Positions 8,151 to 18,055 of a DNA stretch of 64,000 bases are shown here, one piece after another. Numbering within the stretch: position 1 is the stretch's first letter; each line of letters begins with the position of its first letter. Location: positions 1,205,151 through 1,269,150 of the forward strand of contig CAWCFK010000004.1 in assembly GCA_963794685.1 (NCBI GenBank), written 5' to 3'. The stretch is from CAVTWH01 sp963794685. Lineage in GTDB: Bacteria; Actinomycetota; Actinomycetes; Mycobacteriales; Micromonosporaceae. Below the pieces are notes generated by a model. The model was not told where the DNA came from. It did not search any database and saw nothing but the letters and a program-made list of their open reading frames with translations. The position numbers and the translations under genes are program-made.

Positions 8151-8981
8151 CGCCGGCCACCGGCGGGAGTTGAGCCGCGTGGGCGGTGGTCCGGCGACCG
8201 GTTCGGTAGCGGCCCGGGGTCGTTCCGATGAGTTGGTGAACGCCGCGATGAAGCTGCTGGGGTTGGCCCACCCGCAGGCGTACGCGGTCCGGGTGGTGTC
8301 GTGGCCGTCGGCGAGGAGCACGAGCGCGTGGTAGATCCGTAGCTGTGTGCGCCACTCGTAGAAGGTCATGCCGAGTTCGTCGCGGAACAGTCGGCTGAGG
8401 GTACGGGTGCTGGCTCCGATCGTCTTCCCGAGTTCGGCCAGCGTGGCGTTGGCTGCCGGCGTCTCGTCCAGCATCCGGGCAATGGCTTGCAGTCGGTCGT
8501 CGCGTGGCTGCGGCAGGTGTAGTGGCTGTTCGGGTGAGTCGGTGAGTTCATCGGCGAGGACCCGGAGGAGGCGGGAGCGCGCGGAGCGGCTGTAGCCGGG
8601 CGCTGCGTCGTCGTAGTTGCGGGGGCCGGTCAGGGCGAGCAGGACTTCGCGGGCGAGGTCGGAGGCCAGGAACACGGCGGGATGGCCCGGCATGAGCCGG
8701 GCCAGGGATGCCGTGAGAAAGGCGATCCGGATATCGGTGTCGCCGTGGACGCGGTGGTGGTGCGTGAACCCGGCCGGGGTCCAGGCGACCCGGTTGGCGG
8801 GAACGATCGACGTGCCGCGCTCGGTGTGCACCGCCAGGATGCCGCTGGCCGCGTACGCCAGGTGTCCCCGGGCGTGCGATTGCGCGGCGATTGTCTGGCC
8901 GGCTGGCCAGAGGTGGCGCCCGCCGGACGGCCACATCTCTGACGTCACAGCGGTCCGGCGAGGTTGGCGGCGAGCGGGCAT
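8131..8981 (-). CDS. AraC family regulator, one frame break
   Basis: An N-terminal cupin-like sensor (HARGHLAYAASGILAVHTERG, then VPANRVAWTPAGFTHHHRV) is followed by a C-terminal double helix-turn-helix (LAELGKTIGASTRTLSRLF and AYACGWANPSSFIAAFT). At 8235-8236 one C is missing on the coding strand; adding it turns AFTNSSERPR into AFTQLIGTTPGRYR, the standard AraC ending, and gives a 283-residue protein ending at 8131. I use the ATG at 8981; an in-frame ATG at 9029 is also possible. It is divergent from the alpha/beta hydrolase 150 bases away and probably regulates it. The break is in a C run and looks like a sequence error. Confidence 0.82.
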
Positions 8982-9131
8982 CGGTTGGCATTCTATCGGT
9001 AGTGAGCCATACCTGGGATCTGGTGACATTGCGTCCATGCGATGGTCTCCGGTCGCGCAGAGCGCCTGACCGCAACCACCTGTCATCGAGGCAACGTGCT
9101 TCGATCCGCGGCTGAGGAGAAGGAGAAACGC

Positions 9132-9842
9132 ATGGCGACATTCGTCCTCGTACCCGGCGGTTGGAAGGGCTCCTGGGCCTATGAGGCGGTGATTCCGCTG
9201 CTGGAGCGTGCCGGTCATGCCGTCCACGCCCTGACCCTGACCGGTCTGCGGCCGGACGACGACAACGCGACGGTCGCGACCGCCAACCTCGACACGCACG
9301 CCGACGACGTACTGAGGCACCTCGATCGCGCCCACCTCACCAACGTGACCCTGGTCGGCCACAGCTACGGCGGAATGGTGATCGCCGCCGCAGCCGACCG
9401 CGCCGGCGGCCGGATCTCGCGGCTGGTGCATCTCGACGCCCTCGTACCGCGTGACGGCGAGTCATGGTGGTCGTTGGTGAACGACCACTTCCGGGAGTTG
9501 GCGGCTGCCGGCGCCGCGGCCACCGGCTACGGTGTCCGACCGCCGGGTGACGGCGATCCCCGCCGCCGTCCCCATCCCCTGGCCTCGTTCCTGCAATCGA
9601 TCCGGCTCACCGGCACGCTCGACCGGGTCCCTCGTCGGGAGTTCATCTACTGCACGGGATGGGAAGACCGGACGCCGTTCGCTGAACTGCGCACCCGACT
9701 CCGAGTCGACCCCGAGTGGCAGGTCCACGACCTCCCGACCGGCCACGACGCAATGCACGAAGCCCCGGCGGCCGTCGCCGCCCTGCTGCTCGACGAGCGC
9801 CTCGCGGATGCGTCGGCCCTCAGCCGACAGGCTTTCCGTTAG
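9132..9842 (+). CDS. Alpha/beta hydrolase
   Basis: A 236-residue alpha/beta-fold hydrolase with a strong purine-rich ribosome site (GAGGAGAAGGAGAAA) before ATG 9132. The N-terminus reads FVLVPGGWKGSWAYEAVIPLL, where the PGGW loop supplies the oxyanion hole. The nucleophile elbow is GHSYGG at residues 76-81 (Ser78). A catalytic histidine lies in LPTGHDAMHEAP near the end. It resembles the small plant-like esterase/salicylate-binding family of bacterial hydrolases. The substrate is unknown. The AraC gene is divergent and likely controls it. Confidence 0.85.
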   Translation: MATFVLVPGGWKGSWAYEAVIPLLERAGHAVHALTLTGLRPDDDNATVATANLDTHADDVLRHLDRAHLTNVTLVGHSYGGMVIAAAADRAGGRISRLVHLDALVPRDGESWWSLVNDHFRELAAAGAAATGYGVRPPGDGDPRRRPHPLASFLQSIRLTGTLDRVPRREFIYCTGWEDRTPFAELRTRLRVDPEWQVHDLPTGHDAMHEAPAAVAALLLDERLADASALSRQAFR

Positions 9843-9991
9843 GCCGCACAAGCCCAACTCATCCGGCCCCCGGTCATTCATGCCGTCGTGCGGGTGCATG
9901 GCGCGGTGGGTGGTGAGGATCTGGTGAGCGGGCTCCGTCATGCCTACGGGAAGTCCGGGAGCCCTCTGACGCCGGCCGGTAGGTTGGGCGC

Positions 9992-10870
9992 ATGCGGGTG
10001 GGGATCGTGATCTTGCCGGATCAGCGCTGGGCGGTGGCTGCGCGGCGGTGGCGGCTGGCCGAGGAGCTGGGGTTCGACCACGCCTGGACCTACGACCATC
10101 TGGGCTGGCGGGATCTGGTGGACGGGCCGTGGTTCGACGCGGTCGGCACGCTCACCGCCGCCGCCACGGTGACCTCGCGGATCCGGCTGGGCACCCTGGT
10201 CGCCTCCCCGAACTTCCGGCATCCGGTGCACTTCGCCCGGGAGTTGACCGGGCTGGACGACGTCAGCGACGGGCGGGTGCTGCTCGGGATCGGGGCCGGT
10301 GGAGTCGGCTTCGACGGCGCGGTGCTGGGCCGGCAGCCACTGTCGCCGCGCGAGCGGGCGGACCGCTTCACCGAGTTCGTGGAACTGCTCGACCTGCTGC
10401 TGCGCGAGGACCGGGTGAGCTGGCAGGGGCAGTGGTACACGGCCGTGGACGCGCGCAGTACCCCCGGCTGTGTGCAGCAGCCCCGACTGCCGTTCGTGCT
10501 GGCCGCCAACGGCCCGCGTACCCTGCGGCTGGCCGCCCGCTACGGCCAGGGCTGGGTGACCACCGGTACCGGCGGCGACGACCCCGACTCCTGGTGGCGC
10601 GGCGTCGCGGAACTGTGCCGCCGCTTCGACGACACGCTGGACTCCGCCGGCCGGGACCGCGCCGAGGTGGCCCGCTACCTGTCCCTGGACGCCGCCCCGC
10701 AGTACTCGCTGAGCAGCGTCGAGGCGTTCGTGGACGCCGCCGGCCGAGCCGCCGAGCTGGGTTTCACCGACATCGTCACGCACTGGCCCCGGGCCGAGGG
10801 CTGGTACGCCGGCTCCGAGGACGTTCTGTTCGCGGTAGCCGAGCAGGTACTCCCCGGCCTGCACGCCTGA
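9992..10870 (+). CDS. LLM class flavin-dependent oxidoreductase
   Basis: A 292-residue luciferase-like monooxygenase (TIM barrel; FMN or F420 dependent). Typical signs are the MRVGIVILPDQRW start, EELGFDHAWTYDHLGWR, SRIRLGTLVASPNFRHPVHFARE and DVSDGRVLLGIGAGG in the first 110 residues. Later come LPFVLAANGPRTLRLAARYGQGW and the C-terminal ELGFTDIVTHWP. Actinomycetes carry many F420-dependent members; which cofactor applies here cannot be told. It stands alone between the hydrolase and the mutasome leader. Confidence 0.87.
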   Translation: MRVGIVILPDQRWAVAARRWRLAEELGFDHAWTYDHLGWRDLVDGPWFDAVGTLTAAATVTSRIRLGTLVASPNFRHPVHFARELTGLDDVSDGRVLLGIGAGGVGFDGAVLGRQPLSPRERADRFTEFVELLDLLLREDRVSWQGQWYTAVDARSTPGCVQQPRLPFVLAANGPRTLRLAARYGQGWVTTGTGGDDPDSWWRGVAELCRRFDDTLDSAGRDRAEVARYLSLDAAPQYSLSSVEAFVDAAGRAAELGFTDIVTHWPRAEGWYAGSEDVLFAVAEQVLPGLHA

Positions 10871-11047
10871 GTCGTACCAGGTCCGCACCGTGATCCCGGT
10901 TGCCCGGGTCGGTGCCGCCTGATCTCTGTGGTGCCCTGGTCCGTGCCGGCAGGATTCGTGCTGGTGGGGCGGGTCGGAAATCTCTGCCGGAGGTGTCCGG
11001 TGTCGACGTTGCGGTCTTGTCGTACGCAGGGTTTACTCTAGAGGTGT

Positions 11048-11063
11048 TCGAACTACTGTTCGA
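11048..11063. promoter_or_regulatory. SOS box (LexA operator)
   Basis: TCGAAC-TACT-GTTCGA is a perfect match to the actinobacterial LexA consensus TCGAAC(N4)GTTCGA, and the symmetry extends one base further on each side. It sits just downstream of a TACTCT -10 like element and upstream of the HEPN-imuA'-imuB-dnaE2 genes. These are LexA-controlled in mycobacteria and relatives, so this box most likely gives DNA-damage induction of the whole mutasome. Confidence 0.9.
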
Positions 11064-11173
11064 ACGAGTCGGAGAAGGCGATTCGCGGCGCACTCTCCGG
11101 CAGACGGTCCCGACCGGCGGGTCGGCACTGTCGGAAGCCAGGCTCATCGCGGGGCCAGGCTTCGTTGGTGGTG

Positions 11174-11211
11174 CTCGCCCACCACCCCCCGACCCCCGGG
11201 TGGTGGGCGAG
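11174..11211. repeat. 14-bp perfect inverted repeat in mutasome leader
   Basis: CTCGCCCACCACCC (11174-11187) pairs with GGGTGGTGGGCGAG (11198-11211) over a C-rich 10-base loop. There is no U tract, so it is not a standard intrinsic terminator. It lies between the SOS box and the first gene, followed by another perfect 10-bp hairpin at 11263-11297. Confidence 0.6.
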
Positions 11212-11383
11212 ATCCACCGCCTTCGGGCGTGGCGTGGGGAAGCTCCACGCCCGGCCGTCGGGGGCTGTGGACGCGGGTTCGCCCCGGGTCCACAGCCTCC
11301 GAAGGAGCACACCGCTGCTGTGACTTCCTCCGCAGCAGAGATTCGACAGTTTCGTGCCCGCACGTCGACTCGGAGGAATCAGC

Positions 11384-11884
11384 ATGCGACCCATCGTCGC
11401 CCCGGCCCTTCCGGCGGTACCGGCCGCCCGAGCCGCCGCCCCCATCCGCGCCACCGGTCCCACCGTGCCGGCGCACTCCATGCCCCACCGCAGCCCCACC
11501 GAACTGCTGCTGCTGGCCCGGCGCGGACTGGTCGAGGCGGCCCTGCCCGGTCCCGACGGCCAGCGCTACGCCACCGCCCACCTCGCCGCGCTGCGCGCAG
11601 CCGCCGCGGTGCTCGCCGCGCGGGCCCGTCCGGTCCCCGGCCGGCGGGGCAAGCTCACCAGCGTCTGGGTACTGCTGGCCATGGTGGCGCCCGAGATGGG
11701 CGAGTGGGCCGGCTACTTCGCCACCAGCGCCGTGAAGCGGGCCGCCGCCGAGGCCGGCATCCCCCGGGTGGTCACCACCCGGGAGGCCGACGACCTGGTC
11801 CGTGCGGCCGAGTCGTTCATCGTGACGGTGGAGGAAGCTCTGCAGCTCGCGCCCCCTTTCCTGGTGGAGGACCTGGCCGCCTGA
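11384..11884 (+). CDS. SAV_6107-type HEPN domain protein
   Basis: A 166-residue protein starting at ATG 11384 after GGAGGAATC. The disordered Ala/Pro-rich first 40 residues lead into a helical HEPN-like domain (RSPTELLLLARRGLVEAALP, HLAALRAAAAVLAARARP, WVLLAMVAPEMGEWAGYFA, ADDLVRAAESFIVTVEEAL). This family is known as a constant neighbour of the actinobacterial imuA'-imuB-dnaE2 cassette. Its biochemical role is not known to me; HEPN domains are often nucleotide-binding or RNA-cleaving, but the R-x4-6-H RNase motif is not evident here. SOS induction through the upstream box is expected. Confidence 0.8.
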   Translation: MRPIVAPALPAVPAARAAAPIRATGPTVPAHSMPHRSPTELLLLARRGLVEAALPGPDGQRYATAHLAALRAAAAVLAARARPVPGRRGKLTSVWVLLAMVAPEMGEWAGYFATSAVKRAAAEAGIPRVVTTREADDLVRAAESFIVTVEEALQLAPPFLVEDLAA

Positions 11885-12018
11885 CCGGCGGCGCCCCCGT
11901 ATTGGCGGGTCGCCGGGGTGGCGGCCCGGGAGGAGCGGCTCGCCCGACCGGCGACCGCCGGGAGAGACGGCGGGACCCCCGACCCGCCGGGCGGACAGAC
12001 GAGAGGGCCGGCGGCACG

Positions 12019-13116
12019 ATGGCCGATGTTGTACCGCTGCGGGGGCGGACCAACCCACCCGACCATCCCGACCGGGCTGACCGGCTCGCCGAGGTGGCCG
12101 CCGTCATCCGGGGTACCGGCCTCGCCGGCCTGGTGCGCCCGGCCAGCCAGCCGGTCGACGCACCCAGCACCACCAACGAGATCCTTCCGGTGGTACCCGC
12201 CCTGCGCCCGCTACTGCCCTGGGGAGGACTGCGGCGCGGGAGCACCGTCGCGGTTGACGCGAACGCGGGTCACCCTGACCCCGACCCGGACCGCGCCACC
12301 GGTCCGGGTCGGGCCGGGCAGTCGCGGGTGTCTCGCCGCCAGCCGTCGACCCGGGGCACGGCCCGCTCGGACCGCACCCCGCTGACAGCGGTCCCCGCTA
12401 TGGACGTGGGAGTGCGCTCTGCTGCGGCCGGGGCGACTTCGATCCTGCTCGCGTTGATCAGTGCCGCATCCGCTGGCGGCTCCTGGTGTGTCGTGGTCGG
12501 GCTGCCCGCGCTGGGGGCGGTGGCGGCCGGCGAAGCCGGCATCAACCTGGACCGGCTGGCCCTGGTGCCCTACCCGGGACCGGACTGGCCGGCGGTGGTC
12601 GCAGCCCTGCTCGACGGGTTTGACCTGGTGGTCACCGCGCCGCCCGGCCGGGTGGGCGCCGACGTGGCCGGGCGGTTGTCGGCCCGGGCCCGCCAGCGGG
12701 GCAGCGTCCTGCTCGCGGTCGGCGGGTGGGCCGGGGCGGAGTTGGTACTCGCCCCGACCGCGAGCGCCTGGGAGGGGCTCGGCCAGGGCCGGGGCCGACT
12801 GCGCCGCCGGGAGTTGACCGTTGTCGCGCACGGCCGGGGCGCGGCCACCCGCCCCCGCTACGCCCACCTGCACCTACCGCTGGCCGACCTGGTCCCGGCC
12901 GCTCCGGTCACCTCCGCTCCGGTCACGTCCGCTCCGGTCGAACACGCTGCGGTCGAACGTGCTCCGCTCGAACACGCTGCGGTTGAGCGTGCTGTGGTCG
13001 GGGGTGGGCGGGGGAGCGGGCTGGCCGCGGTGGTCGAGTTGCCGGCGCCCAGCGGGCGGGAGTGGGAGGCGCTGGACGGGTTCGAGCTGGCCGAGGCGGT
13101 GGGCGCGTGCGGCTGA
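12019..13116 (+). CDS. ImuA'-like mutasome protein
   Basis: A 365-residue protein from ATG 12019. It has a RecA-like core without a clear Walker A site: LPWGGLRRGSTVAVDANAG early, then a variable Arg/Pro-rich linker (about residues 95-130), GATSILLALISAASAGGSWC, LPALGAVAAGEAGINLDRL and FDLVVTAPPGRVGADVAGRL. ImuA' works with ImuB to recruit the DnaE2 polymerase to damaged DNA. The C-terminal part contains a short degenerate repeat, APVTSAPVEHAAVERAP (12901-13000), which is built from tandem 15-base-like units. It overlaps imuB by 10 bases, so they are coupled. Confidence 0.82.
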   Translation: MADVVPLRGRTNPPDHPDRADRLAEVAAVIRGTGLAGLVRPASQPVDAPSTTNEILPVVPALRPLLPWGGLRRGSTVAVDANAGHPDPDPDRATGPGRAGQSRVSRRQPSTRGTARSDRTPLTAVPAMDVGVRSAAAGATSILLALISAASAGGSWCVVVGLPALGAVAAGEAGINLDRLALVPYPGPDWPAVVAALLDGFDLVVTAPPGRVGADVAGRLSARARQRGSVLLAVGGWAGAELVLAPTASAWEGLGQGRGRLRRRELTVVAHGRGAATRPRYAHLHLPLADLVPAAPVTSAPVTSAPVEHAAVERAPLEHAAVERAVVGGGRGSGLAAVVELPAPSGREWEALDGFELAEAVGACG

Positions 13117-14696
13117 TGGTCGTCTGGTGCCCGGACTGGCCGGTGATCGCCGCCGAGCTGGTTGACGGTACGCCGGCCCACGAGCCGGTGGTGGTACTGC
13201 ACGCCAACCGGGTGGTGGCCTGCTCGGAGGCGGCCCGTCGGGAGGGCATCCGGCGCGGGCTGCGCCGCCGGGAGGCCCAGGGCCGGTGCCCCGAAGTGCA
13301 CGTCGTCGAGTACGACGCGGGCCGGGACACCCGGGCTTTCGAGCCGGTACTGGTGGCGGTCGAGGAGCTGACCCCGGGCGTCGAGGTACTCCGGCCGGGG
13401 GCGTGCGCGTTCGCGGCCCGGGGACCGGCCGGCTACTACGGCGGCGAGGAGGCGGCTGCCGAGCGCATCGTCGAGCACATCGCCCAGAGCTGTGCGGTGG
13501 AGGCACAGGTGGGTGCGGCCGACGGCAGCTTCGCGGCCACCCTGGCGGCGCGCCGGGGAGCGCTGGTACCCGCCGGGCAGACCGCCGCCTTCCTCGCGGA
13601 ACAGGACATCGCGCTGATCGGCCAGCCCGCCCTGGCCGACCTGCTGGGCCGGCTGGGGGTGGGTACCCTCGGCGACTTCGCGGCCCTGCCCGCCACTGAC
13701 GTGCTGGCCCGGTTCGGGCTGGCCGGCGCGCTGGCCCACCGGCTCGCCGCCGGTCAGGACGCCCGGCCGCTCGCCGTCCGCCAGCCGCCCGCCGACCTGA
13801 CCGTCGAGCAGCGCTTCGAGGAGCCGTTGGAGCGGGTCGACGTGGCCGCGTTCGCCGCCCGGGAACTGGCCGGCCGGCTGCACGCCCGACTGGCCGGGGC
13901 CGGCCTGGCCTGTACCCGGCTGGGGATCACCGCCCTCACCGGGGACGGCGTGCAACTGCACCGCACCTGGCGGCACGACGGGCTGCTCACCGCCGTCGCC
14001 ATCGCCGACCGGCTGCGCTGGCAACTCGACGGCTGGCTGTCCGGTACCAACCTGCGGGCCGCCCGACCCGGTGGCATGTGGGCCGCCCGGCCCAGTGGCG
14101 GGATCGTTGCGTTGACGCTGGTACCCGAGGGCGTGCTCGGGCAGGGCGGGCTGCAACCGGGGCTGTGGGGGGACGTCGGAGACGAGCGCGACCGGGCGCA
14201 CCGGGCGCTGCACCGGGTCCAGGGACTACTCGGCCCGGAGGCGGTGCTCACCCCGGTACCCGCTGGTGGTCGTGACCCCGGCGACCGGGTGACCCTGGTG
14301 CCGTGGGGTGACGAGCGGGTACCCGCCCGCCCGACCGCACCGCCGTGGCCGGGCCGGCTGCCGTCGCCCGCACCGGCCGTGGTGCTGCCCGAGCCCTCCC
14401 CGGCCGTGGTCCTCGACGTCGCCGGCCGACCGGTCACGGTGACCGCCCGGCTGGCGCTCTCCGCCCCACCCGCCACCCTCCTGCTCGACCCACTCCCGCC
14501 AGGCAGCGCCGCCGGGCAGCAGGGTGAGCTGCTGGACATCGTGACGTGGGCCGGGCCGTGGCCGGTGGACGAGCGCTGGTGGGCGGCTGGGGAGGCGAGC
14601 CGGCGGGCCCGGTTCCAGGTGTGCCTGGCCGACGGGCGGGCGTTGCTGCTCGCGCTGAGTGGTGGGGTCTGGTCGGTGGTGGCCAGCTATGACTGA
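13107..14696 (+). CDS. imuB: ImuB, non-catalytic Y-family polymerase of the mutasome
   Basis: A 529-residue protein from GTG 13107 (VRLMVVWCPDWPVIAAELV). It has the Y-family palm/finger layout (VVVLHANRVVACSEAARREG, ARGPAGYYGGEEAAAERI), a helix-hairpin-helix region (LADLLGRLGVGTLGDFAAL) and a little-finger-like domain. The acidic catalytic residues of true Y polymerases (DMDAFY and SMDEAF, present in DinB at 22.2 kb) are absent; the N-terminal position is WCPDWP. This is the mark of ImuB, an adaptor that links the beta clamp and DnaE2. Reading is intact. The gene lies 15 bases before dnaE2. Confidence 0.9.
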   Translation: MRLMVVWCPDWPVIAAELVDGTPAHEPVVVLHANRVVACSEAARREGIRRGLRRREAQGRCPEVHVVEYDAGRDTRAFEPVLVAVEELTPGVEVLRPGACAFAARGPAGYYGGEEAAAERIVEHIAQSCAVEAQVGAADGSFAATLAARRGALVPAGQTAAFLAEQDIALIGQPALADLLGRLGVGTLGDFAALPATDVLARFGLAGALAHRLAAGQDARPLAVRQPPADLTVEQRFEEPLERVDVAAFAARELAGRLHARLAGAGLACTRLGITALTGDGVQLHRTWRHDGLLTAVAIADRLRWQLDGWLSGTNLRAARPGGMWAARPSGGIVALTLVPEGVLGQGGLQPGLWGDVGDERDRAHRALHRVQGLLGPEAVLTPVPAGGRDPGDRVTLVPWGDERVPARPTAPPWPGRLPSPAPAVVLPEPSPAVVLDVAGRPVTVTARLALSAPPATLLLDPLPPGSAAGQQGELLDIVTWAGPWPVDERWWAAGEASRRARFQVCLADGRALLLALSGGVWSVVASYD

Positions 14697-14711
14697 CCGG
14701 GCCGGTGGCTG

Positions 14712-17700
14712 ATGGGGTTCAACAATCCGGATATCAGCTGGGCCGAGCTGGAGCGGGTGCTGTCGGGGCGGGGCGTCGTGCACGACCCGCTCACCATCGA
14801 CCACGGCGACGGCGGCGACGCGCCGGCCTGGACCCGCAAGCGGGACCACTACACCGCGCCCGAGCTGGTCCGCCGAACCTCCACAGTGGACTACGCGGAA
14901 CTGCACTGCCACACCAACTTCAGCTTCCTCGACGGGGCCAGCCAGCCGGAGGAGCTGGCCGAGGAGGCGACCCGGCTGGGGCTGACCGGGCTGTCCGTCA
15001 CCGACCACGACGGCATGTACGGCGCGGTGCGGTTCAGTGAGGCGGCCCGCGCGCTGGAGCTGCCCACCATCTTCGGCGCGGAGCTGTCCATCGGGCTGCC
15101 CGGACCGCAACAGGGCGAGCCCGACCCGGCCGGCCGGCACCTGCTGGTACTGGCCCGGGGGCCGGCCGGGTACGCCCGGCTGTCCAGCGTGATCGGCCAC
15201 GCGCAACTGGCCGGCGGCGAGAAGGGCCGCCCCGTCTACGACCTCGCCCAGGTCGCCGCCGATCTGGACGGGCAGGTGCTGGTGCTCACCGGCTGCCGCA
15301 AGGGGTACGTGCCGGCCGCGCTGACCGGCGGCGGCGACGCCGGGGCGGAGCTGGCCAGACTGGTCGCGCTGTTCGGGGCGGAGAGCGTGGCGGTGGAGTT
15401 GACCCACCACGGGCACCCGGAGGACGACGAGCGCAACGACGCGCTCGCCGAGCTGGCCGAGCGGGCCGGGCTGCCGACGGTGGCCACCGGCAACGTGCAC
15501 TACGCGACTCCGGGGCGGCGCCGGCTGGCCACGGCGGTGGCGGCGGTACGGGCCCGGCGCAGCCTGGACGAGATCGACGGGTGGCTGCCCGCCGCCGGAG
15601 TCGCGCACCTGCGCAGTGGCGAGGAGATGGCGGCCCGGTTCGCCGCCTTCCCGGGCGCGGTGGCCAGGGCTGCCGCGTACGGTCGGGAACTCGCCTTCGA
15701 CCTCAGCCTGGTCGCGCCGAAGCTGCCCAACTGTGCCCCGCCGCACGCCGGCATCACCGAGATGGCCTACCTGCGCCAGCTCACCGAGGCCGGGGCGGCC
15801 CGCCGGTACGGCAGTCGGGACGCCAACCCGAAGGCGTACCGGCAGCTCGAACACGAACTGGCGATGATCGAGGCACTGAAGTTCCCCGGCTACTTCCTGA
15901 TCGTCCACGAGATCGTCGACTTCTGCCGGCGACAGAACATCTACTGCCAGGGGCGCGGTTCGGCGGCCAACTCGGCGGTCTGCTACGCGCTGGGCATCAC
16001 CAACGTCGACGCGGTCGCCTGGGAGCTGCTCTTCGAGCGGTTCCTGGCCCCGGAGCGGGACGGCCCACCGGACATCGACATCGACATCGAGTCCGACCGG
16101 CGCGAGGAGGTCATCCAGCACGTCTACGAAAAGTACGGCCGGCTCAACGCGGCCCAGGTCGCCAACGTCATCTCCTACCGGCCGCGCTCGGCGGTCCGCG
16201 ACATCGCCCGCGCGTTCGGCTTCTCACCCGGCCAGCAGGACGCCTGGTCCAAGCAGATCGACCGGTGGGGTTCGATCGCGGCGCTGGACGTGGAGGAGAT
16301 CCCCGAGCAGGTGGTGCGGTACGCCAACGAGCTGCAGACCTTCCCGAGGCACCTGGGTATCCACTCCGGCGGCATGGTGATCTGCGACCGGCCGGTGATC
16401 GAGGTGTGTCCGGTGGAGTGGGCCCGGATGCCCGGCCGCACGGTGCTGCAGTGGGACAAGGACGACTGCGCCTCGGCCGGCCTGGTCAAGTTCGACCTGC
16501 TCGGGCTGGGCATGCTGTCCGCCCTGCACTACGCCTTCGACTTCATCGACAGCGGGTACGAGCTGGCCACCATGCCGCTGGACGACGCGCAGGTGTACGA
16601 GATGCTGTGCCGGGCCGACTCGGTGGGCGTGTTCCAGGTGGAGTCCCGGGCGCAGATGGCCACCCTGCCCCGGCTGCGCCCGGACAAGTTCTACGACCTG
16701 GTGGTGGAGGTGGCGCTGATCCGCCCCGGCCCTATCCAGGGCGGCTCGGTGCACCCCTACATCCGCCGGACCCGCGGCCTGGAGGAGATCACCTACCCGC
16801 ATCCGTTGGCGGAGAAGACGTTGAAGCGGACCAAGGGGGTGCCGCTGTTCCAGGAGCAGTTGATGCAGCTGGCCATCGACGTGGCCGGGTTCAGTGCCGC
16901 CGAAGCCGACGAGCTGCGCCGGGCGATGGGTTCGAAGCGCTCGATGGAGCGGATGGCCCGCATCCGCCACCGGCTGTACGAGGGGATGGCCCGCAACGGC
17001 ATCACCGGCGCGCTCGCCGACGACTTCTTCCTCAAGCTCTCCGCCTTCGCCAACTACGGCTTCCCGGAGAGCCACGCGATGAGCTTCGCGTACCTCGTCT
17101 TCGCCAGCGCCTGGCTGAAGCGCTACCACCCGGCCGCGTTCTGCGCCGCGCTGCTCGGCCGCCCAGCCGATGGGCTTCTACTCGCCGCAGACGCTGGTCG
17201 ACGACGCCCGCCGGCACGGCGTCACGGTGCTGCGGCCGGACATCAACGCCAGCGCCGCGAAGGCGAGCCTGGATCGGAGCAGCCAGACCCGCAACAGTGC
17301 CGGCGCAGCGGGGGAGTCGCCGCCGCACTGGGGTCGGGGCGGCCCGATGGTCCGGCTCGGGCTGTCCTCGGTCCGTACCCTCGGCGACGATCTGGCGCTG
17401 CGCATCGAGCGGGAACGGGACGCGCACGGGTCGTACCGGTCGATGGTGGAGCTCGCCCAACGGATCGGCCTGACCGCCGCGCAGTTGGAGGCGCTGGCCA
17501 CCGCTGGGGCGTTCGACGGTTTCGGGCTGAGCCGGCGGGAGGCGCTGTGGGCGGCGGGCGCGGCGGCGCAGCAGCGGGCCGGCCGGCTGCCCGGCACGGT
17601 GACCGGCGTGGACGCCCCGACGCTGCCCGGCATGGACGAGGTGGAGACGTTGATCGCCGACGTCTGGGCCACCGGCCTGGCCCCGGATCGGCACCCGGCC

Positions 17701-18045
17701 GAGTTCGCCCGCGAACATCTGCGCCGGCTGGGCGCGCTCTCCGTCGAGGAGGTGGGCCGGGCCGACGACCGGACCCGGGTGCTGGTCGGCGGGGTGGTCA
17801 CGCACCGGCAACGACCGGCCACGGCCGGCGGGATCACCTTCATCAACCTGGAGGACGAGACCGGCATGCTCAACATCGTCTGCTCGCCGGGCCTGTGGCA
17901 CCGCTACCGCAAGGTGGCAAGAACCTCGTCGGCGCTGCTGGTCCGGGGCATGGTGGAGAAGCAGGACGGCGTGGTCAACCTCAACGCCGACCGGCTCACC
18001 ACCCTGCGCCTGCCGGTCCGCCCCGCCTCCCGCGACTTCCGCTGA
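14712..18045 (+). CDS. dnaE2: Error-prone DNA polymerase III alpha subunit DnaE2, one frame break
   Basis: The PHP domain opens with LHCHTNFSFLDGAS (residues 64-77). The catalytic aspartates of the C-family polymerase lie in PDIDIDIES (near residue 455), with GLVKFDLLGLGML, VALIRPGPIQGGSVHPYIRR and FANYGFPESHAMSFAYLVFASAWLKRY following. At 17157-17161 one extra base shifts the frame; removing it gives AALLGAQPMGFYSPQTLVDDARRHG and a continuous 1110-residue protein through the OB domain (ITFINLEDETGMLNIVC) to TGA 18045. DnaE2 performs damage-induced mutagenic translesion synthesis. The single break is either a sequence error or a real recent inactivation of this non-essential polymerase. Confidence 0.9.
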
Positions 18046-18055
18046 CGCGTCGCCG

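Larger units (their letters stand above)
10871..11383 (+). promoter_or_regulatory. Intergenic leader of the mutasome with SOS promoter and hairpins
   Basis: This 513-base gap contains no convincing gene. A possible promoter is TTGCGG at 11009 with TACTCT at 11034-11039, 19 bases apart. The SOS box follows at 11048-11063. From there to the ATG at 11384 the leader holds three inverted repeats: 11174-11187/11198-11211 (14 bp perfect), a shorter GGGCGTGG/CCACGCCC pair near 11226-11251, and 11263-11272/11288-11297 (10 bp perfect). A good ribosome site GGAGGAATC precedes the HEPN gene. Confidence 0.55.

Noticed and set aside
8225..8245. Programmed ribosomal frameshift in the AraC gene
   Set aside because: There is no slippery heptamer or downstream structure; one missing C in a C run explains it simply.
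10900..12018. Open frame running from 10900 into imuA'
   Set aside because: The upstream part crosses the SOS box and the HEPN gene in another frame and has no conserved sequence; ATG 12019 begins the conserved part.
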